Assembly: GCA_017443165.1 (NCBI GenBank)
Contig: JAFSOW010000133.1
Coordinates: 1 to 9,990, forward strand
Source of the DNA: Acidaminococcaceae bacterium
GTDB taxonomy: Bacteria > Bacillota > Negativicutes > Acidaminococcales > Acidaminococcaceae
Length of the DNA stretch: 9,990 bases
Direction of reading: 5' to 3'
Made by a program: the position numbers and the translations under genes. The stretch's first letter is position 1, and the number at the start of each line of letters is the position of its first letter. The notes under the pieces are model-generated. The model was not told the DNA's origin. It made no database searches and saw only the letters and a list, made by a program, of their open reading frames with translations. Below are positions 7,369-9,990 of the stretch, piece after piece.

Positions 7369-8202
7369 TTATTCATTTTCCAGCTCAGGCGTGTACAGCT
7401 TCCAATAGGCACGGCCATGGTTTTTTGCATAGTACAGAGCCTTTTCCGCTGAGTGATACAGTTTCTCAAAGGTTCTTCCGTGTTCCGGGAACATGGAGAT
7501 GCCGACGGAAACAGAGACGTAGGTACGGATATCATCGTTCAGTATCAGGCGTTTCGTGTTCTTTTCAATGTCTTCTGCTAAATGCATCGCGTTTTCCGGT
7601 TTCTCGATGTCCCGCAAAAACACCATGAATTCGTCTCCGCTGATGCGCCCGGCTACGTCCATACCTTTGAAGGTGATCTTGATGATGCCGATGATAGCGC
7701 TAAGCACCTTGTCATCTTTGGCATGGTACAGCGTGTCATTGATAGTTTTGAATTTGTCCACGTCGATCATCATCAGCGCGCATTTGCTGCTTTCTTTATT
7801 ATCTTTATAATAATTGAGCAGAGTCTTTGGCGCGGACAGCATTGTTGATACGCTTTTCCAAAAACTCTCATTCATTGGGAGGCGTGAGCAATTCCGAAAA
7901 ACCGTGTTTTAAGCATTCGATGTCTTTCTACTTCGGAAGATTAGGAGAAAGGGCAATCACCGGGATGGAAGAAAACAGCTTATCCATGTTTACCTTTTCC
8001 ACGAGGGAATAGTTGCTTTGCCGCGCAAGATTCAGGTCAAGCAGTAGGGCCGTAATATCCGCGGTGCTCTGAATCAGCATCTGGAAGCCTTCTTCTTCGC
8101 TGCCCGCAGTCAAAACCGTGAATGCGTTAGAAAGCTTTTCGATAAATTCAGAGGCCAGGGCACCCGGTGGAACAACCATAAGGATCAGCTTTTTTCTTTC
8201 AT
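7369..8202 (-). pseudogene. Decayed REC-GGDEF response regulator (diguanylate cyclase remnant)
   Basis: Read on the minus strand. A start with GGAGG upstream lies at 8202 and gives MKEK, then falls out of frame in a run of six A (8190-8195). One more A would restore MKEKKLILMVVPP. The receiver domain then reads to SSIPVIALSPNLPK, a TAG (7928-7930), and continues in the same frame as KDIECLKHGFSELLTPPNE, a TGA (7868-7870), then FLEKRINNAVRAKDSAQLL, ending at TAA (7805-7807). The GGDEF half is in another frame (7369-7875) and reads ALMMIDVDKFKTINDTL, GRISGDEFMVFL and VSVSVGISMFPEHG. It lacks the DxLTGLxNR segment that normally opens the domain. The acidic pair of REC is replaced (VVPPG), the I-site arginine is Lys, and GGDEF is SGDEF. 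A short GGDEF product from 7875 is possible, but no ribosome binding site supports it. Confidence 0.85.
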
Positions 8203-8243
8203 TTCAGGTTGCTTTCCTCCTTTCTTCAGTAATTATATATGAT

Positions 8244-8271
8244 AGTATAGCACTCGGTGACACGAAATGAA
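8244..8271 (-). promoter_or_regulatory. Candidate promoter of the REC-GGDEF remnant
   Basis: On the minus strand, TTCATT (8271-8266), 16 bases, then TATACT (8249-8244) preceded by TGC (extended -10). It points at the start codon at 8202. It may be a relic. Confidence 0.35.
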
Positions 8272-8469
8272 TCCTCTTTTTTCTGTTTTTTGCTGCGAAA
8301 TAATCCTGATTTTCCTGTGAGAATCATTGGAATTTAGATTCCGGCCAGTATGTTAATTATTACATATTTAAAACAATGTCTTCACATTAATTATATAATG
8401 ATGCTGTAAATATATAAACTGCCTGACCTTCACGTAGCGATAAACAGAAAAATATTTGTGAAATCGCCA
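8272..8469. other. Intergenic stretch between divergent units, no gene seen
   Basis: Together with the flanking promoters, 8221-8651 holds no open frame that I can support. This AT-rich part contains one small inverted repeat, GGAAT (8329-8333) with ATTCC (8338-8342). A TATAAT at 8394-8399 has no -35 partner. I see nothing else. Confidence 0.6.
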
Positions 8470-8477
8470 TTGACTTT

Positions 8478-8506
8478 TTGACTTTTTGTCAAAAGAGTGA
8501 TATTAT
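8478..8506 (+). promoter_or_regulatory. Promoter of htpG
   Basis: TTGACT (8478-8483), 17 bases, then TATTAT (8501-8506) with TG one base upstream (extended -10). An 8-bp direct repeat, GACTTTTT (8472-8479 and 8480-8487), creates a second TTGACT at 8470-8475. The start near 8513 falls directly before the CIRCE operator. Confidence 0.75.
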
Positions 8507-8517
8507 ATGTATGCTGG

Positions 8518-8544
8518 TTGGCACTCTGCATAAAAGAGTGCCAA
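8518..8544 (+). promoter_or_regulatory. CIRCE operator (HrcA binding site)
   Basis: TTGGCACTC, nine bases, GAGTGCCAA: a perfect inverted repeat with the exact CIRCE spacing. The CIRCE consensus is TTAGCACTC-N9-GAGTGCTAA. The single A-to-G change in one arm is matched by the T-to-C change in the other, so symmetry is kept. It lies at the htpG transcription start, where HrcA would block transcription until heat shock titrates GroEL. Confidence 0.92.
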
Positions 8545-8651
8545 TGAAATCATTCTAGCAAAAGATTTACCGCAGCGCTTCTGCCCGGTAAACAAATTGC
8601 ATAACATCATTTTGTTTTTTATTTTTTAATATAAAAGGAGCTGTCATAACC

Positions 8652-9990
8652 ATGGAAAATGAAAAAGTTGCAAAAGAAAAGTTTGAGTTTCAGGCCGAGA
8701 CCAAACAACTGCTGAACTTAATGATTAATTCCATTTACACCAACCACGAGATTTTTCTGCGTGAGCTGATTTCCAACGCCAGCGACGCCATCGACAAGCT
8801 GCGTTTTGCGTCCCTTACCCACAGCGAACTGCTGGAAGGGGACAGCGAGTTTGTGATCCGCCTGACCCCGGATGAAAAGGCAAAGACCCTTACCATTACG
8901 GATAACGGCATCGGCATGACCAAAGAAGAAGTGATCAAAAACATCGGCACCATCGCCCAGTCCGGTACCAAGGAATTCCTGGCCAAGCTGGAAGAAGCCA
9001 ATAAGATTGCAAAAAAGGCAGAGGAAGAAGCCGGCAAAGAAGCGAAAACCGACGCAACCACCAAAGACCAGATCGGTCAGTTCGGCGTAGGTTTCTATTC
9101 CGCGTTCATGGTTTCGGATAAAGTGACTTTGATAACCCGCAAGGCCGGGGAAAAAGAAGGCTGGAAGTGGGAGTCCGCTGCTGACGGAACCTATACCATC
9201 GAGCCCTGCGAGGTGGAAAAACACGGCACCAGCATCACCCTGCAGCTGGGCGAAGCCTATGCGGGCGAAGGGGCGGAACAGGATATGACCAGCTACTGGA
9301 CGCTGGAAAGCCTGGTGAAAAAATATTCCGATTACATCCGTTATCCTATTAAAATGGAAGAAACCACGGAAGAACCGGCCCGCAACGACAAGGGCGACAT
9401 CGACGACAAACTGCCGCCCATTAAAAAAACAGAAGACAAGACCCTGAATTCCCAGACCCCGCTGTGGAAACGGAACAAGAGTTCCATCAAGGCGGAAGAA
9501 TACAACGAATTCTTCAAGCACCAGTTCCACGAATGGGAAGACCCCATGTGGTATTACCACACCCGGGCAGAGGGCACTGTGGAATACACAGCGTTGCTCT
9601 ACATTCCGGGCAAGGCGCCTGCCAACCTGTATTTCCAGGAATATGAACCGGGCCTGCAGCTCTTCTCCCGTTCCGTATTTATTATGGAAAAATGCAAAGA
9701 CCTGCTGCCGGACTACCTGCGCTTCGTCAAAGGCCTGGTGGATTCCCCGGACCTGTCCCTGAATATTTCCCGGGAACTGCTGCAGCAGAACCACACCATC
9801 AAAGTGATCGGCCGCAACCTGGAGAAAAATATCCTGAAACAGTTGGCGGATATGCTGGCTAAAGAACGGGAAAAATATGAAAAATTCTGGAACGAGTATG
9901 GACGTTCCTTAAAGGCCGGCGTATATAACAGCGTGTACGATCCGGACAGCAAAAAGGACCAGCTGGCAGATCTGCTGCTGTTCATGACCA
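8652..9990 (+). CDS. htpG: Molecular chaperone HtpG (Hsp90), 3' end outside window
   Basis: 446 residues are readable from the ATG at 8652 with no stop before the window edge; full-length HtpG is about 620-640. AAAGGAG lies 11 bases upstream. The N-terminal GHKL ATPase domain has the signature YTNHEIFLRELISNASDA, with the N-box Glu38 and Asn42, then ITDNGIGM (Asp84) and IGQFGVGFYSAF (141-152). The middle domain includes PLWKRNK, YNEFFKHQFHEW, LYIPGKAP, LFSRSVFIM and LNISRELLQQN with the catalytic arginine. It is an ATP-driven cytoplasmic chaperone. Residues 111-140 form a Lys/Ala/Glu-rich stretch in the ATP lid, about 17 residues longer than in E. coli HtpG. Expression is probably heat-inducible through the CIRCE site. 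Confidence 0.97.
   Translation, partial: MENEKVAKEKFEFQAETKQLLNLMINSIYTNHEIFLRELISNASDAIDKLRFASLTHSELLEGDSEFVIRLTPDEKAKTLTITDNGIGMTKEEVIKNIGTIAQSGTKEFLAKLEEANKIAKKAEEEAGKEAKTDATTKDQIGQFGVGFYSAFMVSDKVTLITRKAGEKEGWKWESAADGTYTIEPCEVEKHGTSITLQLGEAYAGEGAEQDMTSYWTLESLVKKYSDYIRYPIKMEETTEEPARNDKGDIDDKLPPIKKTEDKTLNSQTPLWKRNKSSIKAEEYNEFFKHQFHEWEDPMWYYHTRAEGTVEYTALLYIPGKAPANLYFQEYEPGLQLFSRSVFIMEKCKDLLPDYLRFVKGLVDSPDLSLNISRELLQQNHTIKVIGRNLEKNILKQLADMLAKEREKYEKFWNEYGRSLKAGVYNSVYDPDSKKDQLADLLLFMT

Noticed and set aside
7275..7848. Plus-strand frames opposite the GGDEF remnant
   Set aside because: They are antisense to sequence that clearly encodes GGDEF residues, show no domain, and cross the perfect terminator at 7338-7366.
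8315..8335. Fur-like box around GAGAATCATTGGA
   Set aside because: It resembles only one part of the Fur consensus, is not at a convincing promoter, and the other half does not match.
8718..9794. 358-codon minus-strand frame
   Set aside because: It is entirely antisense to htpG, which has every Hsp90 motif. The translation is rich in Phe and Gly without a domain.

Overview
The window reads as chromosomal DNA of a low-to-mid-GC Bacillota. Sigma-A-type promoters with extended -10 boxes, strong GGAGG ribosome binding sites, a CIRCE/HrcA operator, a terminator-type TPP riboswitch and the rpsF-ssb-rpsR order all fit. The protein sequences look most like Negativicutes (for example Acidaminococcaceae). 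That is recognition from memory, not a search, and is the least certain statement here.

Layout. Positions 1-254 hold the 3' end of a sirtuin (NAD-dependent deacylase). Positions 299-1494 are the rpsF-ssb-rpsR operon with its own promoter, a leader that folds like the S6:S18 autoregulatory motif, and a strong terminator. Positions 1501-2986 hold serS with its own promoter and a leader that is not a T-box. Positions 3100-5011 are a two-gene unit: a double zinc-ribbon protein with a C-terminal membrane segment, then a secreted or membrane-anchored TPM-domain protein with a glycine-rich tail. Positions 5057-6699 are thiC, controlled by a TPP riboswitch whose aptamer, antiterminator and terminator can all be traced. 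Positions 6818-7291 are a single DUF3237-family gene with its own promoter, closed by a bidirectional terminator. Positions 7369-8202 on the minus strand are the remains of a REC-GGDEF response regulator with several disabling lesions. Positions 8478-9990 hold htpG (Hsp90) with a promoter and CIRCE operator; the gene runs off the window.

How the genes work together. Most of the window is housekeeping: ribosome assembly and DNA replication (rpsF-ssb-rpsR), tRNA charging (serS), thiamin synthesis (thiC) and heat shock (htpG). Each unit carries its own regulation. I see no mobile element, CRISPR array, rRNA or tRNA, and no clear new biological system. The items most worth a second look are a Thr-to-Met change in the seryl-tRNA synthetase TxE motif, the decayed REC-GGDEF gene, the S6:S18-like leader, the riboswitch antiterminator pairing, and the uncharacterised zinc-ribbon/TPM pair.
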